Source: Heligmosomoides polygyrus polygyrus
Taxonomy: Eukaryota; Nematoda; Chromadorea; Rhabditida; Heligmosomidae
Reading direction: 5' to 3'
Assembly (NCBI GenBank): GCA_947396885.1
Contig: OX377202.1
Span: 60,724,034 to 60,788,033, forward strand
DNA length: 64,000 bases
How positions within the stretch are numbered: the first letter of the stretch is position 1; each line of letters opens with the position of its first letter. Of the stretch, positions 22,621 to 34,577 are shown one piece after another. The translations under genes were made by a program, and so were the position numbers. The notes below the pieces were generated by a model. The model was not told the origin of the DNA and did not search any database. It saw only the letters and a list, made by a program, of their open reading frames with translations.

Positions 22621-25600
22621 CCACGGATCTCCCTCGATAGAGAGCCTTCCGGCTCTCTTGTTAAGAGGGATCTCGGGCCGCTTGTCGCAGGGCCACGTGG
22701 CGCGTCCCCGGGTGGTGGATAAGGGAATTAAACGCGAACCAAATGCGACCGTGTACTGCCCAGAGACGCAGGTGGGATGCAGGGGATGGACTCCTTGCTC
22801 CTGCTGTATCGGGTCGATGCGTTCCTTGTGCGTGGGAGCGGCATGTTCGTGCACAGTGTGCGTGGATGTGTCCGTGACTGTGCGGATTGTAACTGTGTCG
22901 GCTCGGCCAAAAGCTTGCACTCGGTAGACTGGGAGTACATGTAAGGCGATTCGAAGCCGCCTTAAGTCTCGCCCCGTCCCTTCGGGCAGTCTGGCTGGTT
23001 GCCCGGAGTACCCCGCCCGCACGACAGAGCCTGACTAGCTACCCGTGTTGTATTCCAGTCAAACACAGCAGCACTAAAGGGCCTCATTCCCCTGACCCCG
23101 AAAGAGCCCCCATTTCTGCAGCGATGGGAAGGACGAGTACGGAGAGGCTGCTAAAATCTCAGGGCCTAACCAGGCTGCGCAAACTGAGAAGGACTAGGAT
23201 GACGATCTGTACTTACAACGCCCGCACGCTTGCGTCGGAAGCATCCGTCGAGGACCTGATGATGCAAGCCAGGAAGATCAAGTACGACGTCATCGGACTG
23301 ACCGAGACGAGAAGACACCACCCCCTACACGCCGCCCACGACTCCGGAGAAGAACTGTTCCTCGGAACATGCGACAGCAGGGGAGTAGGCGGCGTTGGTG
23401 TCCTCGTCAACACGCACTTGGCCATGAACATCGATTCGTACGAGTCTCTGACAAGCCGAATCGGACGTCTGCGACTGAAGCGATGTGGCTCCGTGCCAGC
23501 CTTGACTGTGTTCGTCGCGTATGCCCCAACATCCGACTACGACGACGAAGACGTCGAGGCCTTCTACGTGGAGCTGGAGAAGTTCTATAAGAAAGACCAC
23601 ACCTTCTACAAGGTGATCGTCGGCGACTTCAACGCCAAGATCGGGCCACGAAGGTCGCCGGAAGAACTTCACATCGGAACCCACGGTTTGGAGTGGAACG
23701 AGCAAGGTGAAAGGCTGTCTGAGTTTATCATGTCGACCAAGACCATCCATGGAAACTCGCAGTTCCAGAAGCCTCCCTCCCTACGATGGACCTGGGAATC
23801 CCCCGGTGGCCAGTTCCACAACGAGATCGACCACATCATCTTCAATCGCAAGTATTGCCTGACCGATGTCTCCGTTGTCCCCAAGTTCTACACGGGATCG
23901 GACCACCGCCTCCTTCGCGCGAGGTTCCGCTTTTCGCGTCAAGGAGAGAAGGCCGCGAAGTTCAAGAAGAGGAATCCCAGAACGACCATCAACTGGGATC
24001 TCTACACCTCTCTTGTCGGCCTTTGGGAAGATGCCGTCATGGACAACGTCGACGAGGAATACGACCGCTTCGTGCACCATCTCCACGATAGTGCTAAGGG
24101 AGCCGGGAGCTTGAAGACCACCAAGAGACGCCTGTCTCCGGAAACTCTCGAGCTGATACGCCAGCGTGGAGCAGCACGAGCGTCAGGCAACTACCAACTG
24201 ACGTCCGAGCTTGCAAAGCTATGCAGAGCGGCGATAAAGGAAGATCTCAAGGAGAGAAGGGCGGAAGTGTTGGCTGAAGCAGCAGAGGCAGGGCTGAGCA
24301 TCCGCAATGCCCGCCGGAACTTCGCCAACTTCAAGACCAAGATGACCGCTCTCCGACGTCCTGACGGAACCATCACCTCTTCCAGAAGGACCATGGAGAA
24401 AGTCATCCACGACTTCTACTCCGATCTCTTCGATAGCCACGTCCACCTGCCCCCGTGCCATCTTCCGCAGGATGGATACGTCGTCCCCTCTGTTCTCCCT
24501 TCCGAGATCCGACACGCCATCTCGTCGGTGAAGAAACGTACAGCACCCGGTCCCGACAGGATCAGACCCGAACACCTGAAGAACCTCCCGCTAGCGCTCA
24601 TCAACATCTTGGCGCGGCTCTTCACACGCTACCTGTCGGAGTGCAACATGCTCCATCTCAGTGGAAGACCAGCAAGACCATATTGCTGTACAAGAAGGGA
24701 GACGTGCACGACATTGGCAACTATCGCCCGATCTGCCTGTTGTCCGTAGTCTACAAGCTGTTCACTCGAGTCATCCTGAATAGGATTAGTAGAACGCTGG
24801 ACGAAGGACAGCCATGCGAACAAGCAGGATTTCGGAGAGGATTCAGCACAGTCGACCACATACACACCATTACGAAGCTCATCGAAGTGTCGCGAGAGTA
24901 CAAGCTGCCGCTGTGCCTTACGTTCATCGACCTGAAGAAGGCATTCGACTCCGTCGAGACTGAAGCGGTCATGGAAGCCCTGCTCACCCAGGGCGTTCCT
25001 ACTCAGTACATCAGAGTCCTTCGAGAGCTGTACAGTGGATTCACGACCAAGATCTCACCATTCTACAACGACGTCGTCATTGACGTGAAGAGAGGGGTTC
25101 GACAAGGGGATACCATATCCCCGAAGCTCTTCAGCGCCACCCTCGAAAACGTCATGCGCGAACTAGAATGGGAAGACATGGGAGTGAAGGTCGACGGCCG
25201 GCAACTGCACCATCTTCGCTTCGCTGACGACATCGTGCTCATAACACCGAGCATCAGTCAAGCGGAACGAATGCTGGCCGACTTCGATCGTGTATGTGGA
25301 AGCGTTGGACTGCAGCTGAATCTTACGAAGACGATGTTCATGAAGAACGGATGGGTTTCTGATGCCCCCTTCTCGCTCAACGGAACGAACATCTCCGAAT
25401 GCTCCAGCTACGTGTATCTGGGTCGCGAAGTCAACATGGCCAACGACCTAGCACCAGAGCTGAGCAGGAGGAAACGAGCGGCTTGGGAAGCTCTCAAGAG
25501 CGTCGAAGAAGTCGTGAAGAAAACGAAGAACGTCCGACTCCGTGCCCACCTATTCGACTCCACTGTTCTTCCTGCCCTAACATACGCCTCAGAGACCTGG

Positions 25601-26056
25601 GCTATACGAAAGCAGGATGAACACGCGACCAGCGTCGCGCAGCGTGGAATCGAGAGGACGATGCTCGGAGTGACACGGTTCACGCAAGTGAGAGAAGGCC
25701 TCCGGAGTTCCGAGCTTCGCCGACGTTCGAAGATCAGAGACGCTGTCGCATGGGCCAAGTTTTCGAAAATTAGGTGGGCCGGCCACGTAATGCGATTCGC
25801 AGACACCCGCTGGACAAGAGCCGTCACAGATTGGATTCCGCGGGATGTCAAAAGAACACCAGGACGCCCACCAACGCGTTGGTCGGACTTCTTCGTGAAA
25901 GCCCTGAACGACCGATATGACGCTCTTCGTGTCCCTCGAGCGAGGAGGATCCATTGGAGCACTCTGGCACGCAACAGGGACGAATGGAGACGCTGCTGGC
26001 GCCCGCTCGAGCAAGTCGATGATCAACGGGACGACAGGTGATACAGGTGACAGGTG
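22621..26056 (+). mobile_element. Full-length RTE-type LINE with 10-bp target duplication
   Basis: The 10-bp sequence ATATCTGCAT lies directly before the element (22,611-22,620) and directly after it (26,057-26,066). A ~500-bp leader precedes the coding region at 23,124, and the 3' end has short ACAGGTGAT-like repeats (26,034-26,056), typical of RTE tails. The element landed in CATATA-rich satellite. Coding capacity is nearly complete, so this is a fairly recent insertion and the best template for the truncated copies at 6.8 and 16.2 kb. Confidence 0.85.
23124..26041 (+). pseudogene. RTE endonuclease-reverse transcriptase, one main frameshift
   Basis: The polyprotein nicks target DNA and reverse-transcribes the element RNA. 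The N-terminal apurinic-type endonuclease shows [17 protein letters not shown] (catalytic Glu), [20 protein letters not shown] (Asp/Asn) and GSDHRLL. After a linker the reverse transcriptase shows TAPGPDRIRPEHLK, NYRPICLLSVVYKLFTRVI, motif A LTFIDLKKAFDSVE, motif B GVRQGDTISPKLFS and motif C LRFADDIVLI. A C-terminal segment carries TDWIPRDVKRTPGRPPTRW. The first part is open from 23,124 to 24,749 and the second from 24,455 to 26,041 in another frame. The switch lies near 24,645-24,660, where the QWKTSKT block starts. Assembly error or genuine mutation cannot be separated here. The start at 23,124 is the first ATG of the open frame. Confidence 0.9.
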
Positions 26057-28149
26057 ATATCTGCATGCGTACACATGTGCATATGCATAAATGTATATAT
26101 GTGTTTATGTATTTATATGTGTACAAATAAAGATGTACGTATTACGTACGAGCTGGATATACGTGGATATATGGCTGCCCAAGTATCGGGAATACGAAGG
26201 CACGGCTATCGGACCGAAGGAACGATTATCCTGCAACCGTCTAGCAACCGAACGGCAACACAATAGCAACCGAACGCAACTGCCACTTGCAACAGGATAG
26301 CAACAGGAGCCACCCCTCAGTTGACCGGCTTCTCAGGATAGCAACAGCGCTTCCTCCCAATAGCAACTGGAGCCTCGCGACCCAGTGGCTCGTGTTGCTA
26401 TTCGGTTCGGCTCGTCGAACCCGAATGTCCGAGTATGATGGAAAAGCTGAAGACTAATAACCATTCGTAAATTTCTAGAATTTTGAGAAGCTGTGCTCCC
26501 ACAATGGTATATTAGGCCCTTCATATTTTGGACAGGTGCCTTTATCTTTAAGTAAATCGCTATTATGTCCTCAAACAACCTTGTTCGTTTGATAAACCTG
26601 GAATTTTCCAGACATATGGATCAGGGCTGTGCGTTTAACGATTTACCGGATTTGCCAGCATTTTTCGTTAAAACTTTTTAACGAAAATTAACAACAAAAA
26701 ACTACATTAAATTGTATTAAAGACATTTTGCGACTATTCTCGAACTTTTATTTCTTTTTCATTTAAATGCGGTTTGGAGGAATTTTCTGAAGAGACAAAG
26801 CAGTATCGTTGCGACGCCGAGAAAATCTACTTGAATCAGTGTGGGCTATCGATATTGTCCTCGGGCTTCGAGAATTCTTGGCATATTCCTTGCTCCTTGA
26901 CAAATATTTGCGTTCGCCCCCACTTTACTCCGCCGTTGTTTCCAGCTTTGTCCATTTTTTTTGCGTTCGATTCCTACATATTAGTTCCTCATACTTACCA
27001 CCCATTCAGTTTTTCGCCGTTTTTGTGATATTTGTTTCATAAGTGTGGTTGAGGAGACATAAGAAACCCGAAGAAAACGCTACAAAACACAAATTATGCG
27101 ACAAAACAAAGACACGAAACGAATCAATGGAAGAGAAGCAAAAAAAACCCTCTAACTTTCCGGAAAATTTGCGGAGAAGAGAAAGGTTCCTTCCCCTTCT
27201 CCGCATATTTTCCGGAACGCTAGATGGATTTTTCGTGCGGCGGCCAAGGATTGTCGAACTTCAATAAGGCAACGATGCGATGAGCCCGCCTAACTAATAT
27301 AGCGTAATTGCTGGTGCTGTGTTGCCAAAGACAAAAATACTCAATACAGAAGAATTCGATCCTATTAAAATTTGATCAACGGTCCGTGGCTGTTTATTTG
27401 ATTCTCTGCTGTCGTCTGCGGTAAGAACAGAACCTTTTGGGACAAAAATAACCATACTGTGAAACAGGAAGATATGGAGCTATGGAGACTTCGTTCGTAT
27501 CTTCTAAGACGGACTGTACCAAAGAACTCGCTGTGTTCGCTGCCTGGCTGAATTCTTCAATAAACATAACACTCATGTCTGTAGCGTTCCGAAACAATTA
27601 TGGCACTATAGAAGAATGATGGACCGCAAAGCTCTACTTATCGTTAGCGAGGGCAAATTCTGCAAGGAGTTTTGCTACGGCAAATGAAAACGCTTAAAAA
27701 CGTTGAGCCGTGCTCTGGTGTATATCACTTTGGTTCTCTCCAAACCTGGACAACTTTCCACAAGCTGAACGAACCAGGCATAGTAGGAAATTTCTTATTC
27801 TAGAAGTCCAATTGTTACTGTTTGGTTTTAGAATCTTAATAATTTTCTCGTTTTGCAATTTCGTTGATGATAGATGGATTGATGTTATTTATTGTAGAGG
27901 TGAAGACATATTCATATAATTGTCACGGAGATGGAGTCGAAAAAATCGGTGGCGATGTCCGTTCCTCTACGTGGTGCCACTGGAAACTGCTCGCTCTGCG
28001 AGCTAAGCTAATCACGGACATTCGAATGCAGGCGACAGGCCCTTGTGACAGTATGGCCTACGAAGACCCGTGTCACATCGCATTGTGTATGACAGTTCAA
28101 GTTCCTCGAGATAGTGCTACGGCGTCCGCGGGAGCCGACGCGCACTCGC

Positions 28150-30960
28150 AGAGCCCGGCGAGTGTGGAAAGTATGCGAGGGTCCCTGATGCGAGGACGGC
28201 ATCGGGGGGCAACTGAGCTAGTCCGAAATTCCCGTAACGTAAGCAGGACCCGCGTGCCTACGCTGAATGTGGGTACGTTGATGGGCCGCTCGTGCGAGTT
28301 GGTTGAAGCACTGGAGCGTAGAAGAGTTGATCTCTGTACGGTGCAGGAGACGAGGTGGTCCTGCAGCAAGTCAAGGGACATAGGACGACGTGGCTTCAAG
28401 GCCGTTCTATGTGGAAGTCCCAGGACCACCAGTGGTGTCGGAATAATCGTCTCCGAACGATTTCGTGATTCGATTGTAAGCGTCGAGCACTTTGGCGATC
28501 AATTGATGAAGATCGTTGTCGCCGCTAAGGAGCGACTCTATCACTTCTTCTCTGCGTATGCTCCGCAGAGTGGCTGCTAAGATCAGGCCAAGGATGAGTT
28601 TTGGAACCTGCTTGATGAGAAGACAGCGGAGGTACCGTCGAAAGATGTCATCATAGTCGCTGGTGACCTTAATGGGTACGTAGATGCTGCGAAGGACGGG
28701 CACAGCTGTCATGGTGGTTTCCGATACGGGTCTCGTAACCATGATGGTGAGCGTATTCTTGAGTATGCGAAATCGCATAGCCTCACCATTGTGAACACCG
28801 TCTTCCGAAAACGCGACTCCCACCTCATCTCATACCATAGTGGGAGCTCCGAGTCTCAGATAGACTTTATGCTTGTGAAGGATCGCGACCGATGTATTGT
28901 CACAGACGCGAAGATCGTGCCGTATGAGATGGTCGCCCCAGAGCATCGACCGCTGATCTGCACCCTTCAGCCCCTCCGAGGCTGAAGCAGGTCGAGCGAT
29001 GCGGTTCAGCTAGAATCATGTGGTGGCGAATGATAGAGAAGGAAGCAGCTGTGATTTCTCGCGTACGGTTGCCGACAGTCACGACTGTCGACGAAACTTG
29101 GAAGAGAGCAACCGACGCAATACGCCAAGCTGCAAGATTGGAACTCGGCACTACGAAGCCTGGACGACGCAAAGTCGACAAGCAGACATGGCTGTGGACA
29201 GACGATGTGAAAGCGAAGGTTCGAGAGAAGAAGTCGCTGTATAATGTGTTTCTTGGCGACAGAACAGCCGACAATGTGCAGGAGTATCGGGAGGCGAAGA
29301 AGGATGCAAAGAAAGCCGTGGCTGTTGCAAGAGCCACTCATTATGGTGATGTCTACCGAAAGCTCGAGTCGCGGATGGTGAGCGGTATTTGTACCCACTT
29401 GCTATGTCTCGCCATCGCCAAACCGAGGATATTGAAAAGTTCTTTGGCATCAATGATGAGAGTGGCCATCATCTGACAGACCGCAAAAAGGCGCTGAAGC
29501 GATGGCGTGGCTACTTCGAGGAAATTTCTACTATGGAATCTCCTCATCCGGCTATCCCTTCAGTGGCTTCTGTTCACGGTCCCGTTCACAAGATCACCGT
29601 GGAGGAAACAGAAGCGGCTCTGAAGAAGATGAAGCCATGCAAGGCAACACGACCGGATGATCTGGCAGTCGATGTTTGGACGTCGAAGCTCTGGTACCCT
29701 GCTGAGTGGTTGACTGAGTTCTTCAACCAGGTAGTAAAGGAGAAGAAAGTACCGGAGTGTTGGCACAACAGTACGACGATTCCGCTTTCAAAGAAGAAGG
29801 GCAGTCCTGCAGACTGCTCCAATTACGGTCCGATTCGCTTGCTTTCGCGCAGCATGAAGATCTTCGAGCGAATCCTCGGTAATCGAATCCGTGAAATCGT
29901 CAAGCTCTCAGACAACCAGTGCGGCTTTGTGTCTGGTTGTGGGACCATTGATGCTATACACGCCGGCCACCCCCTGGTGGAGAAGCACGCGAGAGACAGA
30001 AGCCGGTGCATGTAGCCTTTCTCGACTTGGAGAAGGCCTTCGACCGCGCACCGCGTGAGCTTGTATGGTACGCCTTGCGACGACACAACGTACCTGAGGA
30101 ACTCATAGAGTGGGTGCGGATGCTCTACTCTTGCCCAAAGAGTAGAGTGCAAGCTGCAGCTGGAACCTCAATGGAGTTTCCCATCTCTGTTGGGGTGCAC
30201 TAGGGTTCTGCGCTTTCTCCACTCCTCTTTGTTGTCATCATGGATGCCATTACAAGAGATCTTCAGCAGCCTGTTCCATGGACGCTGCTTTATGCTGATG
30301 ACATGATGCTCGCTTGCGAAGACAAAGACGATCTCGAGCGGCAGGTGCAAGCTTGGTGCGGCCGTGTGGCGAGGTTCGGACTCAAATTGAACGTCAAGAA
30401 GACCGAGTACCTAACGACTGACGTGAACGAGTCGGCTCCATTAAGATTAACGGTACTGAACTTCCACGCACTTCGGTGTTTAAATACCTGGGATCAGCAA
30501 TAGCGTCTGACGGCGGTCTGATGGTTGAAGTGAACTGACGCGTGAGTGCAGCTTGGTCCAAGTGGCGTTCGCTGACTGGCGTGCTTTGCGATAGGAAGAT
30601 TCCAGAGCACCTGAATTCGAAGATTTACAGAGCCGTCGTGCGGCCGGTAGCGATGTACGGTGCTGAGTGTTGGCCTGCGACCAAGGAGGTTGAAACGCGC
30701 CTCAGCGTCATGGAGACGAAGATGCTGCGCTGGACGGCAGGAGTCACGCGCATGGACCGCATTCGAAACGAAACGATGTCATTCGGCAGAAGTTCGGTGT
30801 CGCGGCGATAGCGGACAAGATGCGCGAAGCTCGCTTGCGATGGTACGGCCACGTTCTGCGTGGGAAAGAAGACAGCGTCCGCAAGATAGGCCTTGAGTTG
30901 GAAGTATCTGGAAAGCCGCCTAGAGGACGCCCGAAACAGCGTTGGTCCGATATACACACG
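28150..30960 (+). pseudogene. LINE endonuclease-reverse transcriptase with stops and frameshifts
   Basis: The endonuclease begins near 28,230 (RVPTLNVGTLMG, LCTVQETRW) and continues as AYAPQSGC to a stop at 28,578-28,580. The same frame then resumes with VIIVAGDLNGYVD and ends at PEHRPLICTL (28,985). A linker is open at 29,018-29,390. The reverse transcriptase covers 29,389-30,503: NYGPIRLLSRSMKIFERIL, CGFVSGCGTIDAIH, motif A VAFLDLEKAFDRAPRELVW, motif B with a TAG stop at 30,202-30,204 directly before GSALSPLLFVVIMD, and motif C LLYADDMMLA. The C-terminus (30,542-30,811) has MYGAECWPATKEVE. Frame changes lie near 29,390, 30,010 and 30,450-30,540. It is a second, distinct LINE family in the window (YADD, versus FADD in the RTE at 23 kb) and is inactive. 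Confidence 0.88.
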
Positions 30961-31060
30961 GATATGAAAATAGCTGTTCACCCTGATCAAGCGTAGGATC
31001 GGGAAAGGTGGCGTCGTGACACCAGAAGAGCGGACCCCGCGACGAAGCGGGACAAACGCT

Positions 31061-31114
31061 GAAGAAGAAGAAGAAGAAGAAGAAAAAGAAGAAGAAGAAG
31101 AAGAAGAAGAAGAA
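31061..31114 (+). repeat. (GAA)n tail of the LINE
   Basis: A nearly pure GAA trinucleotide run with one GAAAAA interruption near 31,080-31,087 marks the 3' terminus of the element, directly before its downstream target duplication. Confidence 0.9.
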
Positions 31115-31304
31115 GATAGAGTCGAAAAAATCAACAAAGAGAAAGACTTGGCTTTTTACATGCTAAAATACAGCTAAATTGACTGCGACTGAGCGAAATT
31201 CTATTTAACGAATTTACCGGACTTACCGGTTTTAACGCAAAAATTTTTCGTTAAAAATGGTCGTTAAAAATTTACCAAAAAAATTTGACACCCCTGATCT
31301 GGAC

Positions 31305-32540
31305 AGAAGTGCATAAGAGACGAGGAGATCGATGTTGCGATCGTGGATGAAAGCAGTCATCTCACGGGAGGCAATAATCACCGCGTAGTGTTTTCATAAA
31401 TGGGCTTAGTCCACTTTTGGCTCCACCGGAGAATATATGTTGGATCCTACACCGGTTGGGATAATTCTGATCAGTCATTTCTTACAAATCCCGGATAAAT
31501 GGACCATTCCGACAACAGCATTTTTCGAAAAGTTCGGGTCCTAGGATGATTCAGATATTGGCAATTTTCACCAAACCGGATTTTTGGATGATTCAGATAA
31601 CTAATTAATCAGGAATACCATCTACCCCAACCGGATACTCGGTAGCCGGTCCGGAAAAATAGTTGATTGGGTCATTTCAACATTTGTTCTAGTGAAAATT
31701 ACCCCTGTCTAAGCCATCCAAAGACCCGGCCCTTTTAAAAATGCCGTTATCCGAATGATTCATCCTCCCGGGGTTTGCAAAAGATTACGGACCCGAATTA
31801 TCCGAATCGTCGGATCCAATCTATACTGCGTAAGGATGTACGAAGGCCTTCAGACACAGATCAGTCAGAACTCGGAAGAACGCGACGAAGTTAAGGAGTG
31901 AAGAGCCTTTCGAAACGTGATGACCGATCCTGTAAGTATTAGTAGGGAGGAACTTCGCTGAAGAATCGATTATTTGTATCTGTCAAACTTCCCTGGGAGG
32001 AGGAAAACACTAGTTTCTTCATCGACATTCTACGCAACCTATTGGTACCTCCAGCATGCCTAGTGTGTCCACCACATCCCCTGCAGACTGACCACTTGGC
32101 GCAGCCTAGCGGTTCCCTTTAGCGTTTTTAATTGGTTTGACCGATAATTCTGATTTGTTGGCTTGTTGTGCCACTTTAACGAGAAAATTGCATAAGCTCA
32201 TCACTTATTAAACAACTGAGGTGTTGTGTAAAAACTTTTACAGTGACGTTCCACTGGATAAGCTGCCCAGAATTGTGAACGGGTTTTACACTTGCGCGCG
32301 TAATCTGCAAAGCCTCAAATTCAAAAGGGTGCTCACACCGAAGCTGACCGACCATATTTTGTAGTCACGTGACGGGAACTGGGACATATTAGATTGTCGG
32401 ACTATAGATGCCGCCTGCTTCCGATTTGTCATTTCTCTGCTTTTATTATTTCTTGATCATGTAACTTAACGTATTTCCAAAGGCACCAAGGTTTCGTTCC
32501 GATTCGTTGGCCCTTTTAAAGAATTCTTTTAGATTAACGA
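31305..32540. other. Non-coding; GGAT.ATTC.GATAA-type degenerate repeats
   Basis: Between about 31,455 and 31,830 the motifs CCGGATTTTTGGATGATTCA and relatives recur irregularly. The same style of sequence appears at 62,880-63,060. I see no gene; it may be a decayed DNA element. Confidence 0.45.
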
Positions 32541-32564
32541 TGATCTAGCAAAAGTACCAAGGAA

Positions 32565-32826
32565 GAACTGCTCCAGAATCCCATCGCATCTTGTATGAAA
32601 TAATTGGTAACGAAGTTCCATCATTACATCAATGCCAGCGATGGTTTCACCGTTTCCGAGACGGTGATGAGAGTCGGCCGATCGATAACACTGTATTCGT
32701 GCACCTTTCAACGATCTCGTTTAAAAACACCACCCCTTGCAATGGATTCGGTCAGATGTTCGCGGTGGAGCGCAGAAGCTGTACGCTGGCGGGCGCAAAT
32801 AGGGTTGAGTGGGGGGGAGGTCACCA
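32565..32826 (+). pseudogene. Mariner transposase N-terminal relic
   Basis: Plus-strand frames contain QCQRWFHRFRDGDES (about 32,634-32,678), which fits the DNA-binding region of mariner transposases (compare 'RWFxxFRxGD'). Flanking residues are scrambled by frameshifts. It is interrupted at 32,827/34,749 by a hAT element, whose 8-bp target duplication shows the two halves were once contiguous. Confidence 0.6.
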
Positions 32827-33054
32827 TCAGGGATGAGCGGACAATAAAATTTTGAAGCCCGGATAACGGATAACGGATAATTTTTCCCAAAAATTGCCGG
32901 ATAACAGAAAAACGGACAACGAACAAACAGTAAAAATTAACTTTCATTTTAAACCATTCTTTCACCTATAGTAGGTTGGGAGTTATAATGCTGTGCACGT
33001 CACATGTCAAATAAGCCACTTTTTTCCCTTCTTACTGGTGTTTTTTCTTAAAGG

Positions 33055-33350
33055 CGCGTGGTAGCGCAGTTGTAGGTGCCGTCTATCGCATACTCTCCGA
33101 TTCAATGTTCTTGGTTCGGAGTTCCTCTCCAGGTCAATCAAATCTTGCACCCTTTTGAGTTCGATGAGCTGGTACCAAGCTTGTCCGGGAAGGATAATGC
33201 ACTGACTTGTCCATATGCTGGCCACCGCAAGTCGTTCTATAGGCCAAATGGGCATTCATACTGCCTCCATCACGTCCCGTAGGAGTGCAATGCGAGGCGC
33301 ATCCCGCAAGGGAACTAACGTCTGACTAACGTCATCTTATATCCTTCATT
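33055..33350 (+). repeat. tRNA-headed SINE copy inside the hAT element
   Basis: A tRNA-like head (GTGGTAGCGCAGTTGTAGG, then TTGGTTCGGAGTTCC as a degenerate B-box) is followed by GGTACCAAGCTTGTCCGGGA and GGCCACCGCAAGTCGTTCTA, the body shared with the palindromic pair at 4.0-4.6 kb and relics at 36.6, 39.8 and 43.4 kb. It shows the single-copy order head, body, tail. Confidence 0.7.
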
Positions 33351-34428
33351 CATTTTTTAAATTGCACTAGAGTCGCTAGGTATAGATCCTACGGGGTTTC
33401 TGAGCCTTGTTGGGACAGTCATTAAAAACAGTCGCTTTTTGCTACTCTTTAATTAGCATTAAAACTAATTCTTGCCCAGATCGAACGAAACTCTCTATAG
33501 TGCTCCAAACGAGGCGAATTGCTGCCAAGCGTATTTGGGTAGAATGGCAGTAAATTCATCAAGCTGTGGAACCGATGCTGTTGAACAGACTTGTCTCGGC
33601 GGCCGCAAGGGTCTTCTTCAGAGCCTAGATAAGAGCAGAGGAATTGTTAATTCGATGATCATTTCAAGTACAGTAGTTTCATATTGATTCGAAAATGCGA
33701 TGAAAGAGGCGTTGGACAACGAGTGTCCTTACGAAAGCAGGGCAAAACCTGGAAAACATCTTCGCATAGAAATAGACGTGACTCATGCACCTCACTTACT
33801 AACACATATGCTCATCCAAGAGTGATTTATCAGCCTTTCATGGTCATGGTCAGTCTGGTTGTTTTGCCCCTCCTTCACTTCGTCTTTCCCTTAACATAAG
33901 AAGCTATTACAACCCGCTGTGTTCACGGACAAGTACTCTTTCAAGCATTGCTTTTCTTGTTTAGACTCTGAAGGTGGTTGTGCCAAAGCGTCAGTCGAAT
34001 TAGGTTCGCATACCAGTATTGGATCCACAGCCCCTCGACATCTTTTACTACTGTTCAACAGCTGCCCATAAACCTACAGATGAATCTAGAATTATTTGGA
34101 AATATTAAAATACTGGCACATAGTACCAGTACATTGACCAGCCACAGGAAGTTATCACTGGAAGCACTGGAAGCATGGTTTCAAAGAACTAAAAGATCGT
34201 GTAGAAGTTGAATATCTGGCACATCTTTAAAACGTGTTGATTCATATGAACGTTTGTCCCTTCCTCCGCCGTCGACGGTTCTTCGAGATCGTACATTATG
34301 CTAGAAGAAATTTTGGTGAAAACCTTACAAGCAGAAATGAGCATGGAAGCGTTCTGCATTTTAAAATCCGCTATGAGCAGGTAGTTTAGCCTAATCATAC
34401 CATAGGGAACTAACCATAGAGAAGACAC

Positions 34429-34577
34429 CAACCTAGCACGGCAAACATATCTCAATTATCAGTGCAAAAAACTCAAAACGATTTGTAAAAAATTGTCCTT
34501 ATACTCCAACCTAGCACGGCAAACGCATCTCAATTACCAGTGCAAAAAACTCAAAACGATTTGTAAAAAATTGTATA
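34429..34577 (+). repeat. ~77-bp tandem duplication
   Basis: CCAACCTAGCACGGCAAAC through CGATTTGTAAAAAATTGT occurs at about 34,429-34,496 and again at about 34,506-34,576 with few changes. It lies within the hAT element. Confidence 0.85.

Larger units (their letters stand above)
19623..26435. mobile_element. Possible large DNA transposon bracketed by 31-bp inverted termini
   Basis: A perfect 31-bp match exists between 19,623-19,653 (starting TACTCGGACATTCGGGTTCG) and the reverse complement of 26,405-26,435. Inside each terminus lie GCAACAG/CTGTTGC-rich blocks (19,685-19,800 and 26,230-26,400). The TA at each outer edge could be a Tc1/mariner-type target. The interval holds a foldback element, satellite DNA and a full RTE, which account for much of its 6.8 kb. 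The alternative is two independent opposite-facing copies. No transposase is seen. Confidence 0.35.
27948..31114 (+). mobile_element. Full-length LINE with GAA-repeat tail and 18-bp target duplication
   Basis: GATGGAGTCGAAAAAATC (27,930-27,947) and GATAGAGTCGAAAAAATC (31,115-31,132) flank the element and differ at one base. The 3' end is a (GAA)n run (about 31,061-31,114). A tail of short repeats plus long target duplications of variable length are hallmarks of target-primed reverse transcription. The insertion is inside the hAT-like element at 26,622-31,296 and is therefore younger than it. Confidence 0.88.
26622..31296. mobile_element. hAT-like non-autonomous element carrying a LINE insertion
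   Basis: The left end is CAGGGCTGTGCGTTTAACG (26,622) and the right end, reversed, is CAGGGGTGTCAAATTTTT (from 31,296). Both start CAGGG, as hAT elements do, and both continue into TTAACGA/TTTACCGG subterminal repeats. The 8-bp flanks ATATGGAT (26,614-26,621) and ATCTGGAC (31,297-31,304) agree at 6 of 8 positions, consistent with an aged 8-bp hAT target duplication. Without the LINE at 27,948-31,114 and its duplicated target it would be about 1.5 kb. No transposase frame is seen in 26.7-27.9 kb. Similar subterminal sequence occurs at 16.83-16.94 kb. Confidence 0.65.

Noticed and set aside
22216..23022. 268-codon minus-strand frame
   Set aside because: It crosses the 108-bp tandem array, GC hairpins, AT satellite and the RTE leader; the openness comes from the repeat period being a multiple of three.
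23213..25974. Many minus-strand frames of 60-188 codons inside the RTE
   Set aside because: They are antisense shadows of the plus-strand endonuclease-reverse transcriptase.
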